Source: Lachnospiraceae bacterium UBA3316
GTDB lineage: Bacteria > Bacillota > Clostridia > Lachnospirales > Lachnospiraceae
Direction: 5' to 3'
DNA: 64,000 nt
Assembly: GCA_002361955.1 (NCBI GenBank)
Contig: DESK01000056.1
Location: 27,731 to 91,730, forward strand
Shown one piece after another: positions 42,181-50,785 of this stretch. Under the pieces are notes generated by a model, which was not told the DNA's origin, did no database searches, and saw only the letters and a list, made by a program, of their open reading frames with translations. Each line of letters opens with the position of its first letter. The first letter of the stretch is position 1. A program made the translations under genes and the position numbers.

Positions 42181-43281
42181 ATGAAATACGATTATCTGGT
42201 AGTAGGAGCAGGATTATACGGGGCAGTGTTTGCCCATGAGGCGAAGAAGGCGGGAAAGACCTGCCTGGTGATTGATAAGAGGAACCACATCGCCGGAAAT
42301 ATTTACTGTGAAAATGTGGACGGCATCAACGTACACCGGTACGGAGCCCACATTTTCCACACCAGCAATAAGGAAGTATGGGAGTATATCAATCAGTTTG
42401 CGGAATTTAACCATTATATCAACTCCCCGGTGGCCGTGTATAAGGACGAGCTGTACAACCTGCCTTTCAATATGAACACGTTTAGCCGCATGTGGGGCGT
42501 AAAGACGCCGGCGGAGGCAAAGGCCAAGATCGAGGAGCAGCGGGCGGAGCTTGGGATCACGGAGCCGAAAAACCTGGAGGAGCAGGCGCTCTCCCTGGCC
42601 GGGCGCGATGTGTACGAAAAGCTGATCAAGGGCTACACAGAGAAGCAGTGGGGACGCCCCTGCACGGAGCTTCCCGCCTTTATTATTAAGCGGCTTCCCT
42701 TCCGCTTTATGTATGACAACAATTACTTTAACGACCGCTACCAGGGAATTCCCATGGGCGGTTATACGAAGATCGTGGAGAAGATGCTGGAGGGCATCCC
42801 GGTGCAGCTGGAGACAGACTATTTTGATTTTATCAAGGAGAATCCGGAAATCGCCGAAAAGACGCTGTTTACAGGCATGATCGATGAGTTTTACGGATAT
42901 AAGCTGGGAACGCTGGAGTACCGCACCGTGCGCTTTGAGACGGAGAAGCTGGACATGGAAAACTATCAGGGCAACGCCGTGGTCAATTATACGGACCGGG
43001 AGGTTCCCTATACCAGGATTATCGAGCACAAGCATTTTGAGTTCGGAAAGCAGCCTGTGACGGTGATCTCCAGAGAGTATTCTTCTGAGTGGAAGCCGGG
43101 GATTGAGCCCTACTATCCCATCAACGACGAGAAGAATAACGGGTTGTTCGCGGAGTACAGGAAGCTGGCCGACAAGGAGGAGAAGGTCATCTTTGGCGGA
43201 CGTCTGGGTAATTACAAATATTATGATATGGACAAGGTGATTGAGGCGGCCCTGGAGCTGGTAAAGACAGAGCTGGCGTAG
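42181..43281 (+). CDS. glf: UDP-galactopyranose mutase
   Basis: Glf is an FAD enzyme that interconverts UDP-galactopyranose and UDP-galactofuranose. The 366-residue protein has VVGAGLYGAVFAHEAKKAGK (FAD binding), RYGAHIFHTSNKEVWEYINQF, LPFNMNTF, KGYTEKQWG and the C-terminal RLGNYKYYDMDKVI. Length and motifs agree fully with the family. It supplies the donor for the GlfT2-like enzyme. The ATG at 42181 has AAGGAGG upstream. Confidence 0.97.
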   Translation: MKYDYLVVGAGLYGAVFAHEAKKAGKTCLVIDKRNHIAGNIYCENVDGINVHRYGAHIFHTSNKEVWEYINQFAEFNHYINSPVAVYKDELYNLPFNMNTFSRMWGVKTPAEAKAKIEEQRAELGITEPKNLEEQALSLAGRDVYEKLIKGYTEKQWGRPCTELPAFIIKRLPFRFMYDNNYFNDRYQGIPMGGYTKIVEKMLEGIPVQLETDYFDFIKENPEIAEKTLFTGMIDEFYGYKLGTLEYRTVRFETEKLDMENYQGNAVVNYTDREVPYTRIIEHKHFEFGKQPVTVISREYSSEWKPGIEPYYPINDEKNNGLFAEYRKLADKEEKVIFGGRLGNYKYYDMDKVIEAALELVKTELA

Positions 43282-43315
43282 AAAGGACTTTTTGGGAATG
43301 AAGGAAGGAAGTATT

Positions 43316-45202
43316 ATGAGGGAGAAGGAGAAAGGGCGGTATCTGAGGCTGCTGTTTCTGTTTTTGATTGCCCTGGTGCCCAGGGTGATTCTGATCTTTG
43401 CGGTGGAGACGCCTCTGCGGACGCCTATGGACGAGTTGTCCACCATGTCGGTGGCGGCTCATATGGCGGGCCTTTCGTGGACGTCCGCGGTGGATTATGG
43501 AAACCATTACTATGGGGGAGGCATGACCATCCTTATGACGCCCCTCTTCCGGCTGATCAAAGACCCGGTGCTGTTATACAGGTCCTGCCTGGTGTTCTGT
43601 GCCGTGCTGCAAAGCCTGGTGGCCCCCATCGCTTACCATATCCTGAGCCGGTATATGGGCGTAAAGAAAAAGGCTTATCTGTATGTGGCTTCCCTGGCGG
43701 CAGGCTTCCTGATGGTAAACAGGGCCCTTGTCATTTACAATGAGCATATGCTGGTACTCGTATCCTGGCTTGTGGCCTGGGTGCTGTGCCGCCTGATCCG
43801 TGAATCTCAGAAAGAAAAGCCGGACTATAAGGCAAGCGCCGTCTTCTCTGTGGTGCTGATGCTGCTTTTATCCTACAGCCTGACCCTCCATACCAGGGCA
43901 AAGACGCTGTGGATCGCCCTGGTTCTCCTGGTGGCGCTGTATTACCTGCTGTATAAAAAATGGCTGGTGGCCAAGCTCCCGGCGCTGCTTTCCGGCGCGG
44001 CGGGCTACTGGCTGGCCGGGCGCTTTATTTACTGGTCGAAGGTGACGCTCTGGCTCTGGCAGGAGGGGGACAACCTGAAAAATACCTCCGTCAAGCTGAA
44101 CCTGTCCAAGGAGCTTTTATCCTCGCCCATCTCCTGGCAGGGATGGTTTGCCACGGTCGTGGGACAGGTGCATACCAGCGTGATCTTTACCGGGGGCTTC
44201 GCAGCCGTGGCGATCACGCTGCTGGTGATCTACATCTGGAAAAACGGCGCAGCCATTTTCAGCAAGAAAAAGAGGCCGGTAACGGAAAATACGGAACAGC
44301 TTGCCGTGAAACCCTACATCCTGGTGCTGGGAACCTTCTTTATGATGTGCATCGGCGCCACGATCCTGGCCCAGAGCGTCACATGGATGTTCCGGGTGCA
44401 GGACGCCCTGCTCCACGCGCCCTACGGGACGAACAGCTACGGATACAAGGCCTTCACTTATTTCCGCTATTACGGCGCGTACATGGGGCCCTTTTTCCTG
44501 GCGGGGATGGCCTATGTGTATCATTACAGGGAGCATCTGAAGCGCTATCTTCCCGCGATTTTTACCGTCTTTGCCGTGCTGCAGATACTGTTTTTATGCG
44601 TGGTGCTGCCCCATATTACGAAAAACAGGGTGGCCTCCGAGGTCTACTGGCCCTTTGGCTTCCACAAGTCCTTTGACGTGCAGATGCGCTGCCTCGTATA
44701 CCTGGGGGGCGTGCTGGTCAGCAGCGTAAGCTTTCTGGTGATGTTTATCGCTCTCTGGAAGGGGAAGCGGACGGTGCCCGTGGCCCTGCTTCTGCTCCTT
44801 GTGGTCTACCAGTACGGCTACAACGGCGTATATTATGACGGTTCTTTCTGTGAGCGCCATCATGAAAAGGCTGACGCCGGCTATGAGCTGGTGAGAGGGA
44901 TGGAGGAGGCCGGCTATGAGCTTCCGGAGGAGCTGTACGCCTGCGGCTACCGGGCGGATCTTTCCCAGAAGCCGGCGTACACCTACCAGTTCCTCTTAAA
45001 CCGCCATGAGATACTTCCCGCGATCCCAGAGGAAAGCGTGGAGGAAGCCATCGTGTTCTGCCCGAGGCAGGGCTACAAAAAGCTTCTGGCCAGGGGATAC
45101 CGCTACGCTGTTTTGGATGAGGATGAGTGCGTTTACGTCAAAGGGGAGGAAAATATCTCCATGGTCGAGGAATACACGGGACAGGCGCTGCAGGAGAAAT
45201 AA
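43316..45202 (+). CDS. GT-C fold membrane glycosyltransferase
   Basis: The 628-residue protein has about eleven to twelve membrane helices and an acidic TPMDELSTMS motif in the first outer loop, as in the GT39/PMT-type enzymes that use a polyprenyl-phosphate sugar. A soluble C-terminal part (about 510-628) follows. A GtrB-like enzyme that could make the donor is encoded next. It could also be a polymerase or a membrane protein without catalytic activity. ATG 43316 follows AAGGAAGG; earlier in-frame ATG and TTG codons have no site. Confidence 0.8.
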   Translation: MREKEKGRYLRLLFLFLIALVPRVILIFAVETPLRTPMDELSTMSVAAHMAGLSWTSAVDYGNHYYGGGMTILMTPLFRLIKDPVLLYRSCLVFCAVLQSLVAPIAYHILSRYMGVKKKAYLYVASLAAGFLMVNRALVIYNEHMLVLVSWLVAWVLCRLIRESQKEKPDYKASAVFSVVLMLLLSYSLTLHTRAKTLWIALVLLVALYYLLYKKWLVAKLPALLSGAAGYWLAGRFIYWSKVTLWLWQEGDNLKNTSVKLNLSKELLSSPISWQGWFATVVGQVHTSVIFTGGFAAVAITLLVIYIWKNGAAIFSKKKRPVTENTEQLAVKPYILVLGTFFMMCIGATILAQSVTWMFRVQDALLHAPYGTNSYGYKAFTYFRYYGAYMGPFFLAGMAYVYHYREHLKRYLPAIFTVFAVLQILFLCVVLPHITKNRVASEVYWPFGFHKSFDVQMRCLVYLGGVLVSSVSFLVMFIALWKGKRTVPVALLLLLVVYQYGYNGVYYDGSFCERHHEKADAGYELVRGMEEAGYELPEELYACGYRADLSQKPAYTYQFLLNRHEILPAIPEESVEEAIVFCPRQGYKKLLARGYRYAVLDEDECVYVKGEENISMVEEYTGQALQEK

Positions 45203-45217
45203 AACGGAAAACCCAAA

Positions 45218-45237
45218 CCCCGCCGCAGGCAGCGGGG
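45218..45237 (+). other. Hairpin in the gap before the GtrB-like gene
   Basis: CCCCGC (45218-45223) pairs with GCGGGG (45232-45237) across an eight-base loop. No T run. It may be an attenuator or processing point within the cluster. Confidence 0.4.
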
Positions 45238-45268
45238 CATCACACCGATAGAAAAGAGAGAAAATAAA

Positions 45269-46255
45269 ATGAAATTGATTATACAGATTCCATGTTACAA
45301 TGAGGCGGAGACACTGGAGATTGCGCTGAACGATCTGCCCAAAAAGATCGAGGGAATTGACGAGATCGAGTACCTGATCATCAACGACGGCAGCAGGGAT
45401 GACACGGTAAAGGTGGCGAAAAACTGGGGCGTCCACTACGTGGTAAACTTCAAGAAGAACAAGGGGCTGGCCAAGGGCTTTATGGCGGGCATCGACGCCT
45501 GCCTGCGGGCCGGCGCGGACATCATCGTCAACACGGACGCGGACAACCAGTATAACGGAGCCGATATTGAAAAGCTGGTGCGTCCGATCCTGGAGGAGAG
45601 GGCAGATATCGTCATCGGAGAGCGCCCCATCGATGCCACCGAGCATTTCTCCCCTCTGAAAAAGAAGCTGCAGCATATCGGGAGCTGGACGGTGCGGGTG
45701 GCTTCAAAGTCTGACATTCCCGATGCGCCCAGCGGCTTCCGCGCCTACAGCCGGGAGGCGGCGATGCGGCTGAATGTGACAAATGAGTACACCTACACCC
45801 TGGAAACGATTATCCAGGCAGGAAGAAATAAGACAGCCATGGAGTCGGTTCCCATCCGCACGAATCCGGAGCTGCGCAAATCCAGGCTGTTTTCCAGTAT
45901 GTTCGGTTATGTGAAGCGCTCCATGGTTACGATCGTCCGTTCTTTTATGATGTATAAGCCTCTGCGTTTCTTTACCTTGATTGGCAGCCTGTTTCTCGTT
46001 GTGGGCGTGGCCCTGGGCATCCGTTTTCTGGTGTATTTCTGCCTGGGCGCAGGGGCAGGCCATATTCAGTCCCTGATTTTGGCCAGCACCCTTTCCATGA
46101 TGGGCTTTATGACGGTGATCATAGGGCTGCAGGCAGATATCATCGCCGCGAACAGGAAGCTTCTGGAGGATATTCAGTTCCATGTGAGGAAGCTGGATTA
46201 TGACAGTGAAAATCAGTTATCGGCAGATACTGACAAAGAGGATAGGAAAGCATGA
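45269..46255 (+). CDS. GtrB/DPM1-like polyprenyl-phosphate glycosyltransferase
   Basis: The 328-residue protein has an N-terminal GT2 domain (IPCYNEAETLE, IINDGSRDDT, NTDADNQYNG) and two C-terminal membrane helices (about 235-255 and 270-292). This is the layout of enzymes that place a sugar on polyprenyl phosphate at the inner face. The product is then flipped and used by a GT-C enzyme, such as that at 43316. The gene overlaps the next by four bases. Confidence 0.9.
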   Translation: MKLIIQIPCYNEAETLEIALNDLPKKIEGIDEIEYLIINDGSRDDTVKVAKNWGVHYVVNFKKNKGLAKGFMAGIDACLRAGADIIVNTDADNQYNGADIEKLVRPILEERADIVIGERPIDATEHFSPLKKKLQHIGSWTVRVASKSDIPDAPSGFRAYSREAAMRLNVTNEYTYTLETIIQAGRNKTAMESVPIRTNPELRKSRLFSSMFGYVKRSMVTIVRSFMMYKPLRFFTLIGSLFLVVGVALGIRFLVYFCLGAGAGHIQSLILASTLSMMGFMTVIIGLQADIIAANRKLLEDIQFHVRKLDYDSENQLSADTDKEDRKA

Positions 46256-48591
46256 GAGATATCGTGATTGCGATCACTGCCGCGAGCTACAGCGGAAACA
46301 AAGGCGCGGCAGCGATGCTTCAAAGTTCGATTCGACAATTACATGAGAGATACGGGGAAAGACTGAACATCAACCTGATGTCAGTCTACCCCTCCGAAGA
46401 CAGAAAGCAGATTCCATGGGATTTTATTAAAATCGTTCCCTGCAAACCGGAACAACTGCTTTTTGTTGCGTTTCCGCTGGCTGTGGCCTACCGGCTGTTT
46501 GCCTGGTGCCCGCCTGTTAAAAAAGCTCTTTTGAAAAATAAAATTTTAAAGGCCTACTCCCAGACGGACGCGGTGCTGGACGAGGCGGGGATTTCCTTTG
46601 TGGACAGCAGGGGAGCGGTGATGAATCTCTATGCCTTTGTGTGCGCCGCCGTACCGATGCTGCTGGGAGTTCCGGTGATGAAGTATTCCCAGGCCATGGG
46701 GACGTTCCATTCCCCCGTCAACCGCTTCCTTGCCAGGTGGATTCTGCCCAGGATGAAGCTGATCTGTGCCAGGGGAGAGGGCACCCTGGAAAACCTGCGC
46801 TCCATCGGCGTGGAGAAAAATGTAAGGCTCTGCGCCGACGGGGCCTTCACCATGGCGGACGATGAAAGGTGCGAGGCCATGGTGGAGGCGGTCTGCGCCG
46901 CCGATGAGTTTTACAGGGACAGGGAGCGCCTGGTAGGCCTTTCTGTCAGCTCTGTGGTGGAAAAGAAATGCAAAAAGCTGGGCATCGATTACAAGGCGAT
47001 CATGATCGACTTTATCGGGCGGCTGAACCGCCAGGGGTACAAGGTGCTGATCATCGCCAACGGGGCAAGGATCAACAGCAAGAAACCAAGGAACAATGAC
47101 CTGATGATCTGCGACGCCGTGTACGGGGGAGTGAAGAACAAGGACATGGTGCGCTGGTACCACAAGGAGATGGAGGCGGAGGAGATCCGTGCGTACATTG
47201 GCAGATGCCGGTTCCTGGTGGCGTCCAGGTTCCACGCCATGATCGGGGCCCTGGAGAAGAAGGTTCCCGTGCTTTTGGTGGGCTGGAGCCACAAGTACCA
47301 GGAGGTGCTGGACTTTTTTAAGCTTGGCCAGTACGCCATCGACTTTTCCGACCTGACGGCCGATTCCCTGGAGCAGGAGTTTCAGAAGTTTGTGTCCTGC
47401 GAGGACGAGATCCGGCGCAATATTCAGGAGAATTATGAGGCTGTCATGGAGAGCTCCCGGAAAAATATCCGCTATGTGAGCCAGGTCATAGATCAGCTTC
47501 TGGAAAAAGAAGCTGGGAAGAAGAAAATCCTGGATTACAGGAACCCGGACAAGTATCTGGGCCCCCATGTGGCCTGCCGCAAGGGCTACGCCGCGGACGC
47601 GTCCATCCGGGAAAACGCGGCTTCCGGCGGCATGGTGACGGCGCTGCTGTGCCATCTGCTGAAAACCGGGCAGATCGACGGGGCCTGGGTGACGAAGACG
47701 GAGGTGACGGACGGAAAGCTGGGATACCGCACCTATATCGCCGTCACCGAGGAGGAGATCCGGGACGCGTCCTCCAGCGTGTATATGAATATCCCCCTTC
47801 TGAAGCATGTGGATTTGGTGAGGAACTTTGAGGGACGGGTGGCGGTAGTCATGACTCCCTGTATGCTGGCGGGACTTACCAGGCTGATGGAAAAGGAAAC
47901 GGCTCTGCGGCAGAAGATCGTGCTGAAGCTGGGGCTGTATTGCAGCGGCAACCATTCCGAGAAGGCCACGCTGCTGTCTTTGGAACAGTCGAAGGTCACT
48001 CTCGACGGGGCCGGAAGGATTTATTACCGCAGGGGCCACTGGAGGGGCCTATCTGCCGTGCGCTACCGGGACGGAAGTGAAAAGACCTTCTCCTACACAA
48101 AGACGATCTGCGCCTACAAAAACGCCTTCTTCTTTGAGAAGGGAAGCTGCATGACCTGCCAGGATCATTTTGCCCTGGCCGCGGATATAAGCTTTGGGGA
48201 TATCTGGCTGTCGGAGATGAAGGGAAACCCCATCAAGCATACAAGCTGCGTGATCCGGAATGAGAGGGCGCTCAAGCTGTACCGCTCCGCTGTGGAGGCC
48301 GGGGCGATCACGGACTCCCATATCAGTGACAGGGACATGGTGCGCAGCCAGAAGAGGGCCCTGGTGTTTAAGTATACCTGCGCGCCGGCAAAGCTGGCAT
48401 ATTATGAAAAGCAGGGAAAGAAACTGTCCCTGACGGCGGATGACAAATGCAGGTGGAATCACAGGCTGGCGTTTGCCCTGGCAAGGCGCAATAAAGAGTA
48501 TTCTGAAAAGCATTACAACAGCCTGCGGAGGATTCCCTATCAGCTGATTTATTATTACATGTGTTTTATCCGGGTACTGTTAAGCTTTTAA
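46252..48591 (+). CDS. Fused polysaccharide pyruvyltransferase and FrhB-type protein
   Basis: This 779-residue protein joins two domains usually found as neighbouring genes. Residues about 1-410 are a pyruvyltransferase-family domain (AASYSGNKGAAAMLQ, RFHAMIGALEKKVPVLLVGWSHKYQE). Residues about 435-765 are the C-terminal domain of coenzyme F420 hydrogenase beta subunit (FrhB) proteins, with RENAASGGMVTALL, TPCMLAG, and CMTCQDHFALAADISFGDIW. The ferredoxin domain common before the FrhB part is missing. The joint reaction is unknown; FrhB-type proteins in glycan clusters have not been explained well. The frame is continuous, with no sign of a shift. Confidence 0.88.
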   Translation: MRDIVIAITAASYSGNKGAAAMLQSSIRQLHERYGERLNINLMSVYPSEDRKQIPWDFIKIVPCKPEQLLFVAFPLAVAYRLFAWCPPVKKALLKNKILKAYSQTDAVLDEAGISFVDSRGAVMNLYAFVCAAVPMLLGVPVMKYSQAMGTFHSPVNRFLARWILPRMKLICARGEGTLENLRSIGVEKNVRLCADGAFTMADDERCEAMVEAVCAADEFYRDRERLVGLSVSSVVEKKCKKLGIDYKAIMIDFIGRLNRQGYKVLIIANGARINSKKPRNNDLMICDAVYGGVKNKDMVRWYHKEMEAEEIRAYIGRCRFLVASRFHAMIGALEKKVPVLLVGWSHKYQEVLDFFKLGQYAIDFSDLTADSLEQEFQKFVSCEDEIRRNIQENYEAVMESSRKNIRYVSQVIDQLLEKEAGKKKILDYRNPDKYLGPHVACRKGYAADASIRENAASGGMVTALLCHLLKTGQIDGAWVTKTEVTDGKLGYRTYIAVTEEEIRDASSSVYMNIPLLKHVDLVRNFEGRVAVVMTPCMLAGLTRLMEKETALRQKIVLKLGLYCSGNHSEKATLLSLEQSKVTLDGAGRIYYRRGHWRGLSAVRYRDGSEKTFSYTKTICAYKNAFFFEKGSCMTCQDHFALAADISFGDIWLSEMKGNPIKHTSCVIRNERALKLYRSAVEAGAITDSHISDRDMVRSQKRALVFKYTCAPAKLAYYEKQGKKLSLTADDKCRWNHRLAFALARRNKEYSEKHYNSLRRIPYQLIYYYMCFIRVLLSF

Positions 48592-48604
48592 GAGGAGCGA
48601 ACTT

Positions 48605-49540
48605 ATGGAACAAGAGACGACAAAAAAGAAAAAAGGGATGAAGCTTTTAAAAAACGGCTTTCTGATCCTGGTGGTAATCTTTCTGGCCAGATATTTTTAT
48701 AAAAACGCGGACGCCTACCGGAACCTGGAGGTCTCCATCAACTGGCCGGTGTTTGCGGGGGCGGTGCTGTTTTACTTCCTGTATAAGGTGACGCTGGCTT
48801 CCCTCTGGCATTACCTGACGAAGCTGAACGGGTGCGCCATCGGTTACTTTCAGGCCGTCACGGCGTATCTGTACTCCATCCTGGGAAAATACATACCGGG
48901 AAAGGTGTTTATGCTCCTGGCCAGGATTCCGGCATATGAGGAGGCGAAGGCCCCGATCCGGAAGGTGACCGTATGCTTTTTCCTGGAGAATATCTGCACG
49001 CTGCTGGGAGCGGCGTTCCTGTTTTTAGTATCGCTGCTGTTTTTCCCCAATGATCTGCTGGCGGATTACAAGTGGGCGGCCATCGGGCTGGTAGCAGTCT
49101 TTTTTATCTGCATCAACCCGAAGATCATCAATTTTTTCCTGCGGATCCTGGGAAAAGTCATCAAAAAGCAGGATATGGAAATACCCATCACCTATGGCCA
49201 GATGATACGGGTGGTGCTGCTCTTTATCGGCAACTGGATCATTGTGGGCGTCGGCTTTTATATGCTCACCTGCTCGATCTACGCGGTGCCGCTCTCGGAG
49301 CTTTTGTACGCGGCGGGAATTTTCGGACTGTCCTGTATCATCGGCATCCTGGCAGTGTTTGCCCCGTCGGGTCTGGGAGTCAGGGAGGGCATCCTGGTGC
49401 TGGGCCTTGGACTGATCATGCCGGAGGAATACGCGGTGATCATCTCCATCGTATCCAGGCTCTGGATGACAGTGTCGGAGCTGGCCCTGATCGGTATCGC
49501 GTTTATCGTCAATAAGGTAAGGCAGAGGACAAAGAGCTGA
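48605..49540 (+). CDS. YbhN/lysylphosphatidylglycerol-synthase-type membrane protein
   Basis: This 311-residue integral membrane protein (about seven helices) is of the UPF0104/YbhN/AglD-type family. Typical segments are YLYSILGKYIPGKVFML and the C-terminal FAPSGLGVREGILVLGLG. Such proteins occur in glycan and lipid-carrier loci and may be flippase-like; the exact reaction is unknown. It follows the fused protein by 13 bases. A positive N-terminus (TTKKKKGMKLLK) points to a cytoplasmic start. Confidence 0.87.
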   Translation: MEQETTKKKKGMKLLKNGFLILVVIFLARYFYKNADAYRNLEVSINWPVFAGAVLFYFLYKVTLASLWHYLTKLNGCAIGYFQAVTAYLYSILGKYIPGKVFMLLARIPAYEEAKAPIRKVTVCFFLENICTLLGAAFLFLVSLLFFPNDLLADYKWAAIGLVAVFFICINPKIINFFLRILGKVIKKQDMEIPITYGQMIRVVLLFIGNWIIVGVGFYMLTCSIYAVPLSELLYAAGIFGLSCIIGILAVFAPSGLGVREGILVLGLGLIMPEEYAVIISIVSRLWMTVSELALIGIAFIVNKVRQRTKS

Positions 49541-49600
49541 GGCAGGACAGCTTTGCAGAGAAGAGGGAAAGAAAGCTATGGAGGCGGAGGAGGAGAACCT

Positions 49601-50785
49601 ATGGGGATCAAAGCAAAAATAAAAGGGATATGCCGCCGGCTTGGCGCTGCCGCCGGGGACTATGAAGAGCTCCTTCGTGAGCAGCAAAGGCTGGGACAGG
49701 CCGTGGAAGAGCTGAAAAAGAAAGAGGCCCAGCAGGAGAAGACCCTGGGGGAGCTGAAGGAGCTGCTGGACGGGGAGCTGCACCGCCGGGACGACTGGAA
49801 AAAGCGTGAAGCGGAAGCGAAAAGGCAGGCGGAAGGAAGGCCCATCTGGGTCATCAAATGCCCGGCGCCGGAGGACGCGTCCAGGGTGCGCTGGGGAGAT
49901 TACCACTATGGCGTATCCTTAAAACGCCACCTGGAGAAGCTGGGAATGTATGTGATTCTTGATACCAGGGAGGACTGGGACTGCCCCTACGGGGAAGATG
50001 TGGTTCTCGTATTGCGGGGCTGCAAGTTCTACCGTCCCGACAGGCGGAACGAGAAATGCCTGTATATTATGTGGAATATCAGCCATCCCGACCAGGTGGA
50101 AAAGGAGGAGTATGAGCTCTATGACCTGGTGTGCGTAGGCTCCCGGTATTATGCGAAGGAGCTGGCGAAGCGTGTGTCTGTGCCGGTGGTGCCGTTGCAG
50201 CAGTGTACGGATACGGATTTGTTTTTCCCGGACCAGACGGATACTTCCCGGGGAGACTATATTTTTATCGGCAATTCCAGGGGCATCGCCCGGAGCTGTG
50301 TCATGTGGTCAGTGGAGGACAAGCTTCCCTTAAAAATCTGGGGAAGCGGCTGGGGGAAGATCCTGCAGGGACATATGGACCTGATCGAGGCCCCCACCAT
50401 CGAAAACGACGAGATTCCTGCCCTCTACCGGAGGGCGAAGGTGACTTTAAACGACCACTGGCAGGATATGCTGGATTATCAGTTTGTAAATAACAGGATC
50501 TTTGACGCCCTGGCCTGCGGCCTGCCGGTGATCTCTGACGGCTGTGAGGAGCTGCGGGAGATTTTCCCGGAGGCGGTTCTGTACTACAGCAGCCGGGAGG
50601 AATTTGAGCAGTGCCTGGAGAAGCTGGAGGGGGATTATGAGTCCATAAAGGCCTGTGTGCGGAGCCAGTGGGAGATGATCCATGAGAAGTATTCCTTTCA
50701 GGCCAGGGCCAGGGAGCTGGTGGAGCTGGCAAAAAAATACCGGGAGCAGGAGATCACTCCTGTCCCGATACTTCCGATACACTGA
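49601..50785 (+). CDS. CgeB-like glycosyltransferase
   Basis: The 394-residue protein starts with a long Glu/Gln/Lys-rich coiled region (about 20-75), followed by a GT-B-type domain related to spore maturation protein CgeB: WVIKCPAPEDASRVRWGDYHYG, VLVLRGCKFY, IFIGNSRG, IWGSGW, and C-terminal NNRIFDALACGLPVISDG. The last is the family donor-binding pattern. ATG 49601 has GGAGGAG upstream; the frame extends 48 bases further without a better start. Its 3' end overlaps a convergent gene by 32 bases. It ends cluster 1. Confidence 0.85.
   Translation: MGIKAKIKGICRRLGAAAGDYEELLREQQRLGQAVEELKKKEAQQEKTLGELKELLDGELHRRDDWKKREAEAKRQAEGRPIWVIKCPAPEDASRVRWGDYHYGVSLKRHLEKLGMYVILDTREDWDCPYGEDVVLVLRGCKFYRPDRRNEKCLYIMWNISHPDQVEKEEYELYDLVCVGSRYYAKELAKRVSVPVVPLQQCTDTDLFFPDQTDTSRGDYIFIGNSRGIARSCVMWSVEDKLPLKIWGSGWGKILQGHMDLIEAPTIENDEIPALYRRAKVTLNDHWQDMLDYQFVNNRIFDALACGLPVISDGCEELREIFPEAVLYYSSREEFEQCLEKLEGDYESIKACVRSQWEMIHEKYSFQARARELVELAKKYREQEITPVPILPIH

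Noticed and set aside
46546..48039. Nearly 500-codon minus-strand frame inside the pyruvyltransferase-FrhB gene
   Set aside because: Its His/Gln/Pro-rich composition is typical of antisense frames in this genome, and the plus strand encodes two conserved domains.
46252..48591. Suspected missing stop or assembly artefact joining two genes
   Set aside because: The linker between the domains is a natural-looking stretch of about 25 residues and the frame is clean through both; I treat it as a true fusion, to be confirmed in relatives.
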